Shown piece by piece: positions 1 through 6,752 of a stretch of DNA of 8,448 bases. The stretch's first letter is position 1. Every line of letters starts with the position of its first letter. The DNA comes from an uncultured Campylobacter sp. Lineage in GTDB: Bacteria > Campylobacterota > Campylobacteria > Campylobacterales > Campylobacteraceae. The translations under genes were made by a program, and so were the position numbers. The notes under the pieces are model-generated. The model saw nothing but the letters and a program-made list of their open reading frames with translations, was not told the DNA's origin and searched no databases. The stretch covers positions 1 to 8,448 of the forward strand of contig NZ_CALHII010000072.1 of assembly GCF_938030815.1 (NCBI RefSeq). The letters run 5' to 3'.

Positions 1-1
1 C

Positions 2-760
2 GATTTCTATGAACCCTTTACCAATCTCTTAACGCAAGGCATGGTCATTAAAGACGGCGCAAAGATGAGTAAAAGCAAAGGAAACACCGTCGATCCGGAT
101 GATATCATCGAGACCTATGGCGCCGATACGGCGAGACTTTTTATACTTTTTGCCGCGCCGCCGCAAAAGGAGCTTGAGTGGAACGACAGCGCGGTAGAGG
201 GCGCGTATAAATTTCTTAGTCGCCTATACGATCGCGCCGAAAATGCTTATGCTACGGATAAAATTCCGCAGATCGACCACGCCGCTTTAAATAAAGAGGA
301 AAAATACGCCCGCCTTAAAGTTTACGAGGCGCTTAAGAAGTCGCAGCAGGTTTATGAGAGCAGCTTTGCTTTCAATACCCTAATCGCCGCGTGTATGGAG
401 GCGCTAAACGCCCTAAACGCGCAGAGTAACAAAGACGTATTTACTGAGGGTTACTTTGTGATCTTAAGTCTGCTTGAGCCTATCGTGCCGCACATCTGCG
501 CCGAGCTTAGCGAGCGGCTGTTTAAAAGGCGGAATTTCGGCGAGCTACGAGTTTGCGAAGAGGTATTCGAAAGCGATACTATTAAACTTGCCGTCACGAT
601 TAACGGCAAAAAACGCGCCGAGTTTGAAGCGGGCGCGAGCCTAAGCGAGGGCGAAATTTTAAGCCTTGCGAAGCAAAACTGCGCCAAATGGCTAGAGGGC
701 AAGAGCGTCGTAAAAGAAATTTATGTCAAAAACAAGCTTGTAAATTTGGTGGTAAAGTAG
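2..760 (+). CDS. leuS: Leucyl-tRNA synthetase, C-terminal part (5' end outside window)
   Basis: Cytoplasmic class I aminoacyl-tRNA synthetase that charges tRNA-Leu with leucine. Only the last 252 codons are present; the frame is open from base 2 and the gene starts upstream of the window. The KMSKS signature of the class I catalytic loop is at 62-76 (fragment residues 21-25). It is followed by the helical anticodon-binding domain, with the segment AAPPQKELEWNDSAVEGAYKFL typical in type for LeuRS (shown here in part: ELEWND), and by the small C-terminal domain ending in KNKLVNLVVK, which contacts the tRNA elbow. The stop TAG at 758-760 is 6 bases before the next gene, so the two are probably cotranscribed. 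leuS in front of lptE and folC matches the order in H. pylori and C. jejuni as I remember it. Nothing looks broken in the visible part. Confidence 0.95.
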   Translation, partial: DFYEPFTNLLTQGMVIKDGAKMSKSKGNTVDPDDIIETYGADTARLFILFAAPPQKELEWNDSAVEGAYKFLSRLYDRAENAYATDKIPQIDHAALNKEEKYARLKVYEALKKSQQVYESSFAFNTLIAACMEALNALNAQSNKDVFTEGYFVILSLLEPIVPHICAELSERLFKRRNFGELRVCEEVFESDTIKLAVTINGKKRAEFEAGASLSEGEILSLAKQNCAKWLEGKSVVKEIYVKNKLVNLVVK

Positions 761-766
761 GCGAAG

Positions 767-1306
767 ATGAGAAAAGTTTTAACCGTTTTTTGTTTGATTT
801 TTTTAATCGGCTGCGGCTACAAGCCCGTTTCAAGGATTGCAAAAGAGACGATGAGTGGAAGTGTATTTGTGGATGTGATGATGAGCAAAACTGATCCGCA
901 AAACACCGTCGCTATTAAAGATGCGATCAGGCAGGGTATAGTCCAGCGCCTAGGGATGAGCCTTGCGGATAAAAACTCGGCGCAGACGATCGTAGTAGCG
1001 AGCATAAAAAGCCTAAGCTTTAGCGAGCTTTCATACGATCAGTTCGGCTATGTCACTAGCTACCGCGCAAATCTCATCGTAAATTTTAGCACCAAGCTTA
1101 AAAACGGCGAGGTTTTCAGCAAGGATTGCGTGGGCGATTACGATTTTAAAGTTAGCCGCCTAGTCAAAAATAGCTACGATACGAGCTCGATCATTAGCGA
1201 TAAGGACCGCTACAAGGCGATCGAAAATGCCTCTGAGCAGGCGTTTGACGAGTTTATTTCGGCGCTTGCGATTAGGGGATTCAGACTTGAGCGGGCGCAG
1301 CATTAA
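767..1306 (+). CDS. lptE: Outer-membrane lipoprotein, LptE-like (LPS assembly)
   Basis: Predicted small lipoprotein of 179 residues. The N-terminus has a short basic start, a hydrophobic stretch (VLTVFCLIFL) and a lipobox LIGC with the lipidated cysteine at residue 16, leaving a mature protein of about 164 residues that begins CGYKP, as is common in LptE proteins. LptE normally plugs the LptD barrel and helps insert lipopolysaccharide into the outer leaflet of the outer membrane. The rest is a mixed alpha/beta sequence of the LptE/LolA-adjacent type with no catalytic motif. I base the name on lipobox, size and position between leuS and folC, where H. pylori and C. jejuni carry the LptE candidate; a different small lipoprotein cannot be ruled out. 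The gene starts 6 bases after leuS, has only a weak upstream purine stretch, and its 3' end overlaps the chosen folC start by 20 bases. Confidence 0.72.
   Translation: MRKVLTVFCLIFLIGCGYKPVSRIAKETMSGSVFVDVMMSKTDPQNTVAIKDAIRQGIVQRLGMSLADKNSAQTIVVASIKSLSFSELSYDQFGYVTSYRANLIVNFSTKLKNGEVFSKDCVGDYDFKVSRLVKNSYDTSSIISDKDRYKAIENASEQAFDEFISALAIRGFRLERAQH
1274..1279 (+). promoter_or_regulatory. Ribosome binding site that sets the folC TTG start
   Basis: AGGGGA lies 7 bases before the TTG at 1287, inside the end of lptE. It is the strongest Shine-Dalgarno match near the folC 5' end. It supports TTG 1287 over the upstream ATG at 1227, whose AAGG (1214-1217) sits 9 bases away and which would add 20 unconserved basic residues and extend the overlap with lptE to 80 bases. 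Confidence 0.6.
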
Positions 1307-2906
1307 AGAATTTTTGCGAAATCGCCCGATTTATTACAAAAAAATCGACTATGAGCGCTTCCCGCGGGCGTATGCCGCCATTAAAGATAAAATTCCGCTC
1401 AAAAACGTCATTCAGATCATCGGCACCAACGGCAAGGGCAGCACTGGGCGGTTTTTGGCTAACGCGATCGCCGCAGCGGGCTTTAGCGTCGGGCACTACA
1501 CTAGCCCGCACGTTTTTAGGCTCAACGAGCGCATCTATCTAGGCGGACGCATCGCGCAAAGTCCCGTTTTTGCGTTAAATTCAGGCGCTTCAAATTTTAA
1601 AAACGAGCAAAATTCCGCTTTGGCGCCAAATTTTACGGAAAAACAAAATTCCATAAAGATGCAAAATTTTGTGAGCGGAGAAAATTCCGCCTCTCAAATT
1701 TCTATTTCTAATTTGCAAAATTCCGCCACGCAGGATTTTATCGCTACTCAGAATTCGCACGGCGAGCAGAATTCCGCCCTGCAAAACTCCGTTTATACCA
1801 CGCAAAATTTTTGTAGCAAGCATAATTTCATCGCGCAAAATTCCATAGATACGCAAAATTCTGCTTCTACACAAAATTTATGGAATTCGCAAAATCTCAA
1901 ATTTTCGTCTGAGCAAAATTTTAAATCTCCGCTAAGATCAAATTTTAAATCCACTCAAAGCTCGCCTCCCATTTCGCTAGGGCGCGATGCTACGGATGAG
2001 GAGCTTGATTTCGCGCATGAGTTTTTGCAAGAGAGCTTGCCCGCGGAGTTTAAAGATAGCCTGTCGTATTTCGAGTATCTCACGCTGGCGGCGGCAGTGC
2101 TTTTTAGGGATTGCGATTACTGCGTGATCGAGGCTGGGATGGGCGGCGAGTTTGACGCTACGTCGAGCTTTGGGCGCACGCTGTCGCTTTTTACGCCGAT
2201 CGGCACCGATCATTTGGGTATGCTAGGACAAAATCTAGAGCAGATCGCCCACACCAAGCTCATTACGATGGATAAGGAAGCGATTTTAAGCGATGAGATG
2301 AGCGAGGTTCCGCTTCGTATCGCGCAGCAGATCGCAGAGCAAAAAGGAACTCATTTGAGGTTTGCAGCAGAGCTTTTAAGCGAGAGTGAGCAAGCGCAGA
2401 TTGCATGGTTTTGCGCGCACAATAATCTGCCTAAATTTCAAATTTCAAATTTAGCTCTAGCGCTTGCCGCGATGAAATTTTTAAATTTGAAATTTGAAAT
2501 TTCGCAGCTACCGCCTCTAAATTTACGCGGCAGGATGGAGACTCTGGCGCCTAATTTACGCGTGGACGTCGGGCACAACGAGCTTGCGGCGCAGCAAGTA
2601 GTCCACGAAATTACCGAAATCTACGGGGGTAAAAAAATCGTGCTGATTTACAATGCTTTTGCCGATAAGGACGTGGCTGCGGTGCTGCGGACTTTAGCGC
2701 CCGTGGTAGAGCGCGTGGAGATCTTTAACTACGAGGTTGCGGATCGCGAAATGGCGGCAGAGGCGATAACCCGTGCGCTTGACGCGCTTAAAATTCCGCA
2801 TTCGCCGTTTCGCGGCGAGCTTAGAGCGGACGAGGAGTATTTGGTTTTTGGCTCGTTTCATTTGGTAGAAAATTTCATTTTATGGCTTGAGGCGCGCCGT
2901 GGCTAA
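1287..2906 (+). CDS. folC: Dihydrofolate/folylpolyglutamate synthase (FolC) with a large in-frame insert
   Basis: Cytoplasmic Mur-ligase-family enzyme that joins glutamate to dihydropteroate and/or extends polyglutamate tails on folates, using ATP. With the TTG start it has 539 residues. Visible motifs: the P-loop GTNGKGST at residues 46-53, TSPHV with S73-P74-H75, EAGMGGEFDAT at 282-292, GTDHLG soon after, and VDVGHNELA in the C-terminal ligase domain (the equivalent of DGAHN). Residues 89-233 (1551-1985) are an extra Q/N/S-rich block placed between ERIYLGGR and GRDATDEEL, a surface loop where other FolC proteins run straight on. Without it the protein is about 394 residues, the usual size for Campylobacter. 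The frame stays open through the insert and all catalytic motifs survive, so I treat the gene as functional, though this is inference. The start overlaps lptE by 20 bases and the stop overlaps the M23 gene by 8, which suggests translational coupling. Confidence 0.9.
   Translation: MSGRSIKEFLRNRPIYYKKIDYERFPRAYAAIKDKIPLKNVIQIIGTNGKGSTGRFLANAIAAAGFSVGHYTSPHVFRLNERIYLGGRIAQSPVFALNSGASNFKNEQNSALAPNFTEKQNSIKMQNFVSGENSASQISISNLQNSATQDFIATQNSHGEQNSALQNSVYTTQNFCSKHNFIAQNSIDTQNSASTQNLWNSQNLKFSSEQNFKSPLRSNFKSTQSSPPISLGRDATDEELDFAHEFLQESLPAEFKDSLSYFEYLTLAAAVLFRDCDYCVIEAGMGGEFDATSSFGRTLSLFTPIGTDHLGMLGQNLEQIAHTKLITMDKEAILSDEMSEVPLRIAQQIAEQKGTHLRFAAELLSESEQAQIAWFCAHNNLPKFQISNLALALAAMKFLNLKFEISQLPPLNLRGRMETLAPNLRVDVGHNELAAQQVVHEITEIYGGKKIVLIYNAFADKDVAAVLRTLAPVVERVEIFNYEVADREMAAEAITRALDALKIPHSPFRGELRADEEYLVFGSFHLVENFILWLEARRG
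1551..1985 (+). other. In-frame 145-codon insert in a FolC surface loop
   Basis: The block encodes low-complexity polar sequence made mostly of QNS, QNF or QNL triplets separated by two to four variable residues (EQNSA, KQNSI, MQNFV, LQNSA, TQNSH and so on). It is AT-richer than its flanks. Its serines are almost all TCN codons, whereas the surrounding genes use mainly AGC. The boundaries are my estimate from where normal FolC sequence stops (LGGR, ending at 1550) and resumes (DATDEEL, from 1986). No transposase, integrase or stop codon is present. The flanks share CTAGG at 1539 and 1977, too little to call a target-site duplication. Confidence 0.8.
1577..1951. repeat. Degenerate 18-bp tandem array of RAATTY words
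   Basis: I find 19 RAATTY sites (AAATTT, AAATTC or GAATTC) starting at 1577, 1592, 1610, 1628, 1646, 1664, 1682, 1696, 1718, 1751, 1769, 1805, 1838, 1856, 1874, 1883, 1899, 1916 and 1940. Six in a row (1592-1682) are exactly 18 bases apart, and most other gaps are 15, 18, 33 or 36. The commonest unit core is GCAAAATTCCG. Seventeen sites share one codon phase, reading CAA/CAG-AAT-TCC/TTT. The 3' end has its own direct repeat, AAATTTTAAATC, at 1916-1927 and 1940-1951. Spacers between words differ, so the array has drifted or is under selection for the word only. Confidence 0.85.
2433..2502. repeat. Perfect 21-bp inverted repeat built from AAATTT units, inside folC
   Basis: The left arm (2433-2453) is three AAATTT words joined by single C bases plus a final A. 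The right arm (2482-2502) is its exact reverse complement, three AAATTT words joined by G. The loop (2454-2481) is 28 bases, and a seventh AAATTT sits at 2475-2480 in the loop. The arms encode KFQISNL and NLKFEIS of the FolC C-terminal domain, so the protein frame is kept. The stem is all A/T apart from two C-G pairs and has no following T-run, so a terminator is unlikely. Confidence 0.85.
2889..2892 (+). promoter_or_regulatory. Ribosome binding site that sets the M23 peptidase GTG start
   Basis: GAGG lies 6 bases before GTG at 2899, within the last codons of folC. This spacing favours GTG 2899 over the TTG at 2887, which would itself overlap the ribosome binding site. Confidence 0.6.
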
Positions 2907-3792
2907 AACTAAACTTACCCTAAGCGATCACTTTGGCACCAAGACACTGTATTTTGGCGAAAATTTTAGATTTCAACTTAAAATTTTATCCGCGTTTTTT
3001 GTAATTTTTCTGCTTGTTTTGTTTTTTGCGATATTTAAACTCGCGAGCGACCGTTCAAATTTAAAAGAGCTAAACAAAACCCTATACGCCGAAAATCTCG
3101 CGCTAAAAGAGCAAAATATCGCGCTTGAGAGCAAAAATGAGGAGGTGCTTGCCAAGCTGGACGGACGCGAGGACGACGGAGGCGGGCTGGATAGTGATAT
3201 CCAGGTAATGCTTGCGATGAATGAGATGAAAAAGGAGCGTAAAAAGGGCTCCGGCGCGCACATCGCAGCTAGCGAAAAAACGGCGAGCGCGATTCTTAGC
3301 GCTGTGCCTAACGGACTCCCGATGCAGTATCGCGGCGTAACTAGCTCTTTTGGGATGCGCGCTCATCCGATCAGCGGCGTTATGAGGATGCACCACGGCA
3401 TCGACTTGCGAGCAAGCGAGGGGACTCCGGTGTTTGCGACGGCAGAGGGCTTCGTGCAGTTTGCAGGCGGCAGCGGTAGCGGATATGGAATTTTAGTGAT
3501 TCTATCGCACAATTACGGTTTTGAGACTCGCTACGGCCACCTTAGCTCCGCGGTCGTAACGCCCGGTTCTTGGGTTAAAAAGGGCGATCTTATCGGCTAT
3601 AGCGGTAACACCGGCTATAGCACCGGTCCGCACCTGCATTACGAAATTAGGTTTTTGGCTCAAAGCGTCGATCCTGCAAATTTTATGAGCTGGAACGCGC
3701 AAAATTTCAAAAATATCTCGACCTTGGAGCCTAACGTATCGTGGCAGGAGATCGCAAACGTCGTGCAGCACCAGATCGAAAGGTTTAAATAA
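2899..3792 (+). CDS. Membrane-anchored M23/LytM peptidoglycan endopeptidase, Csd1-like
   Basis: Zinc metallopeptidase expected to cut peptide cross-links or stems of peptidoglycan in the periplasm. The protein has 297 residues. There is a single transmembrane helix at about 29-46 (ILSAFFVIFLLVLFFAIF), a predicted coiled coil at about 51-90 (ELNKTLYAENLALKEQN and onward), a linker, and an M23 domain at about 140-255. All catalytic and zinc residues are visible: HHGID with H165 and D169, YGHL with H214, and HLHYEI with H245 and H247. By layout and position (after folC, before mfd) it corresponds to the helical-shape peptidases Csd1/Csd2 of H. pylori and the Cj1087c-type protein of C. jejuni. 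The full metal site points to the active, Csd1-like kind rather than the degenerate Csd2. GTG start, overlapping folC by 8 bases; the stop overlaps the mfd ATG by one base (TAATG). Which shape role it has here is inference. Confidence 0.88.
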   Translation: MAKTKLTLSDHFGTKTLYFGENFRFQLKILSAFFVIFLLVLFFAIFKLASDRSNLKELNKTLYAENLALKEQNIALESKNEEVLAKLDGREDDGGGLDSDIQVMLAMNEMKKERKKGSGAHIAASEKTASAILSAVPNGLPMQYRGVTSSFGMRAHPISGVMRMHHGIDLRASEGTPVFATAEGFVQFAGGSGSGYGILVILSHNYGFETRYGHLSSAVVTPGSWVKKGDLIGYSGNTGYSTGPHLHYEIRFLAQSVDPANFMSWNAQNFKNISTLEPNVSWQEIANVVQHQIERFK

Positions 3793-6752
3793 TGCAAGCC
3801 GAGGTTTACGAATACTTTTTGCAAAACCAAAAAGAGCTTTTGATCTGCGAGGACGATAAAGAGGCTGCGGCGTGCGAGCAGGTGCTTAAATTTATGGGCT
3901 ACGCAGCCTTTTGCCTGCCCGACTTTAGAGCGAGCTTCGGCGAGGATCTGCGCAGCTACATGGGCGAGCTTGCGGGTATCAGCACCGCTCTTAGCGCGTT
4001 TTACAAAACAAGCGGCAAAAAAATTTTAATCTCTCCCGTCCGCACGATTCTAAACAAACTCCCCGCCGCAAGCCATCTGCGCCCGCTAAATATAAAATTT
4101 GGAAGCGAGTTAAGCCTAAGCGAGCTGAAAGAGGAAATTTTACGCCTTGGATACGACGTGCGCGATATCGTCGAAAGCATGGGCGAGGTAAGCTTCCGTG
4201 GTGAGATTATCGATATTTTTTCGGTAGGGAGCGAAAGCGCGGTTAGAATTCTACTCGACGGCGAGAGGGTCGAGAGCATCAGGCGCTTTGACGTCGCGAC
4301 GCAAAAAAGCGAAAAAGATGAGCTTTCGCAAGCCGAGATAGCGCCGTTTTTAGCAAATTTAAGCGAGGACGAGTTTGAGAGCGTGAGCGAAAAGATATCG
4401 CGCGCGGACAGCGACGCGCTAGCTCGCGATCTGGGTTCGCTAGGGTTTTGGTTTATCGAGGGCTTCGTAGATTACGCGAGCGCGTTTGATTGCGTCTTGC
4501 TGCACGAGATCAAAAAGGATGAAATTTTTTCCGAGCGCAATTTGGATTTTTTAGACGCGATCGAGGTACTGCCAGCGGCGCGTAAATTTAAAGACCTCGC
4601 CGTGACGCCGTCGCAGGAATTTTTTGAATTTCACCGCAGCGATGCTATCACGCTGATCGCGCGAAACGACGCGCTGCTCGCGCCGTTTGATCTTGGCGGA
4701 TTTAGCAATATCGAAATTTTACGCGAGGATTTCGTCGTAAATTTAATAAGCGCCGAGCGGATCATCCTTTCGCTAAACAAAGCGGCGCCTAAAAAGCGCA
4801 TGAAAAGATCGAGCCTGGCTCTGGATGAGCTAAACGTGGGCGATTTTGTCGTGCACGAAGATCACGGTATCGCTAAATTTAACGGGCTTGAGCTCATCGA
4901 GGTGATGGGGCGCAGCAAGGAGTTCGTATCCCTGCTCTACGAGGGCGGCGACAAGCTGCTGCTGCCGGTAGAGTATCTAAATAAGATCGATCGCTACGTC
5001 GCAAGCGGCGGCGCCGTGAGCTTGGATCATCTGGGCAGGGCGAGCTTTTCAAAAATTAAAGAGCGAGTACGTGAAAAGCTCTTCGCGATCGCTTCAAAGA
5101 TCATTGCATTGGCGGCAAAGCGCGAGCTGGTGCGAGGGCTCGTCATCAAAAACGAAAGCGCGGATTATCCTAAATTTTTAAGCGCAAGCGGCTTTAGCTA
5201 CACGAGCGATCAGCAAAAGGCGGTGAGCGCGATTTTGGCGGATCTGCAAAGCGGCAAGGTGATGGATCGCCTACTTAGCGGCGACGTGGGCTTTGGAAAG
5301 ACCGAGGTTGCGATGAATGCGATCTTTGCTTGCATCCGCAGTGGGCATTCGGTGCTGTTTTTCGTGCCTACGACGCTGCTTAGCTCGCAGCATTACGCCA
5401 CGCTTAGCGAGCGCTTTAGGGAGTTTGAAATTCCCGTTTTCAAGCTCGATCGCTTTAGCAGCGCGAGGCAAAAAAGTGAAATTTTAAAGCGCCTGCAAAG
5501 CGGAGAGGCGATCGTCGTGGTCGGCACGCATTCGCTTTTAAATTTAAACCCCACAAATTTAGGGCTTATAATCATCGATGAGGAGCATAAATTCGGCGTT
5601 AAGCAAAAGGAGCGGCTCAAAGAGAAAAGCGCCGCCTCGCACCTGCTTAGTATGTCCGCGACACCGATACCGCGCAGTCTAAATATGGCGCTAAGCTCGA
5701 TCAAAAGCTACTCCACGCTGCTTAGCCCGCCGCAGGATCGCTTGGACGTGCGCACCTTCGTCAAGCAGTGGGACGAAAAGATCATAAAAGAGGCGATCTC
5801 GCGCGAGCTGCGACGCGGCGGGCAGATTTTTTACGTTCATAACCACATCGCGACGATGCAAAGCGCCAAAAAGAAACTGCTTGAAATTTTGCCGAGCCTT
5901 AAAATTCTAATTTTGCACTCCAAGATCGACGCTAAAACTACGGAGGATGAAATTTTAAAATTTGTGGCGGGTGGATACGATCTGCTACTTTGCACCAGCA
6001 TCGTAGAAAGCGGCATCCACATGCCGCGCGTAAATACGATCATCGTCGAAAACGCCGATAAATTCGGCATCGCCGATCTGCACCAGCTGCGCGGTCGCGT
6101 CGGACGCAGCAATAAGCAGGGCTTTTGCTACTTTTTGATCGAGGATAAAACCGCTCTTACTCAGGACGCGCTAAAGCGGCTCGTAGCGCTTGAGAGCAAC
6201 TCGTTTTTGGGCAGCGGCTCGGTGCTGGCGTATCACGATTTGGAGATTCGCGGCGGCGGAAATTTGCTCGGAGAGGCGCAGAGCGGGCATATCGAGGCGA
6301 TCGGCTACTCGCTTTATCTAAAGATGCTCGAAGAGGAGATAGGCAAGCTGCTAAGCAGAAAGAGCGCCGCTGCGAGCGTGGAGCTTAAAATTTCGGTAAA
6401 CGCCTTTTTGAACTCGGAATTTATCAGAGAAGATCGCCTGCGCTTGGATCTTTACAGGCGGCTTAGCAAGTGCGCAGAGGCGAGCGAAGTGCTTGAAATT
6501 TTCGGCGAGATCGAGGATCGCTTCGGGCGCGCGGACGTCTACACTAAGCAATTTATCGACGTGATGATGATTAAGGTTTTGGCTACGAAGCTTGGCTTGC
6601 GCGTGATTTCGAGCATGGATGAAAATATCTTGATCACCCTTGCAAACGGCGATAAGGTGCGATTAAAGGCACAGACGCGCGACGATGATGATGTGATAAG
6701 CGAAATTTTGATCTATCTGCGAAGGGAGCTAAAAAATGCGAACTTGCGATGA
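3792..6752 (+). CDS. mfd: Transcription-repair coupling factor Mfd
   Basis: DNA translocase that removes RNA polymerase stalled at lesions and recruits UvrA for nucleotide excision repair. It has 986 residues, shorter than E. coli Mfd (1148), in line with Epsilonproteobacterial versions. Order of domains: an N-terminal UvrB-homology region to about residue 330; an RNA-polymerase-interacting, CarD-like domain at about 340-405 (ELNVGDFVVHEDHGIAKF); superfamily 2 helicase lobes with Walker A GDVGFGKT at 497-504, DEEH at 596-599, SATPIPR near 621 and RGRVGRS at 767-773; and a C-terminal TRCF domain from about 830. The ATG at 3792 is preceded by AAAGG 8 bases upstream and overlaps the M23 stop by one base. 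The 3' end overlaps the next gene by 17 bases. No frameshift or missing motif seen. In C. jejuni and H. pylori mfd also follows this envelope gene block. Confidence 0.97.
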   Translation: MQAEVYEYFLQNQKELLICEDDKEAAACEQVLKFMGYAAFCLPDFRASFGEDLRSYMGELAGISTALSAFYKTSGKKILISPVRTILNKLPAASHLRPLNIKFGSELSLSELKEEILRLGYDVRDIVESMGEVSFRGEIIDIFSVGSESAVRILLDGERVESIRRFDVATQKSEKDELSQAEIAPFLANLSEDEFESVSEKISRADSDALARDLGSLGFWFIEGFVDYASAFDCVLLHEIKKDEIFSERNLDFLDAIEVLPAARKFKDLAVTPSQEFFEFHRSDAITLIARNDALLAPFDLGGFSNIEILREDFVVNLISAERIILSLNKAAPKKRMKRSSLALDELNVGDFVVHEDHGIAKFNGLELIEVMGRSKEFVSLLYEGGDKLLLPVEYLNKIDRYVASGGAVSLDHLGRASFSKIKERVREKLFAIASKIIALAAKRELVRGLVIKNESADYPKFLSASGFSYTSDQQKAVSAILADLQSGKVMDRLLSGDVGFGKTEVAMNAIFACIRSGHSVLFFVPTTLLSSQHYATLSERFREFEIPVFKLDRFSSARQKSEILKRLQSGEAIVVVGTHSLLNLNPTNLGLIIIDEEHKFGVKQKERLKEKSAASHLLSMSATPIPRSLNMALSSIKSYSTLLSPPQDRLDVRTFVKQWDEKIIKEAISRELRRGGQIFYVHNHIATMQSAKKKLLEILPSLKILILHSKIDAKTTEDEILKFVAGGYDLLLCTSIVESGIHMPRVNTIIVENADKFGIADLHQLRGRVGRSNKQGFCYFLIEDKTALTQDALKRLVALESNSFLGSGSVLAYHDLEIRGGGNLLGEAQSGHIEAIGYSLYLKMLEEEIGKLLSRKSAAASVELKISVNAFLNSEFIREDRLRLDLYRRLSKCAEASEVLEIFGEIEDRFGRADVYTKQFIDVMMIKVLATKLGLRVISSMDENILITLANGDKVRLKAQTRDDDDVISEILIYLRRELKNANLR

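Noticed and set aside
688..894. 68-codon ORF across the leuS-lptE junction
   Set aside because: Lies in another frame over two well-supported genes; its sequence is a frame-shifted reading of both.
1227..1286. Upstream ATG start for folC
   Set aside because: It would add 20 basic residues (MPLSRRLTSLF) not expected in FolC and extend the lptE overlap to 80 bases; TTG 1287 has a better ribosome binding site. Not fully excluded.
1590..1874. Antisense ORF of 94 codons rich in RGGI repeats opposite the folC insert
   Set aside because: It is the complement of the same repeat; the word AAATTC/GAATTC reads without stops on both strands. No ribosome binding site or known domain.
1577..1951. CRISPR-like array
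   Set aside because: The conserved core is only about 10 bases at 18-base spacing, spacers are too short, the frame is kept as protein, and there are no cas genes.
1790..1960. Internal promoter in the AT-rich folC insert
   Set aside because: Only loose matches to a -10 box (for example CATAAT near 1821), without a convincing extended element; such matches are expected by chance in AT-rich DNA.
2433..2502. Intrinsic terminator in folC
   Set aside because: The stem is almost all A/T, the loop is 28 bases, there is no T-run after it, and it lies well inside the coding sequence.
1287..2906. folC as a pseudogene
   Set aside because: No stop or frameshift, and P-loop, EAGMGG and DVGHN motifs are all intact on both sides of the insert.
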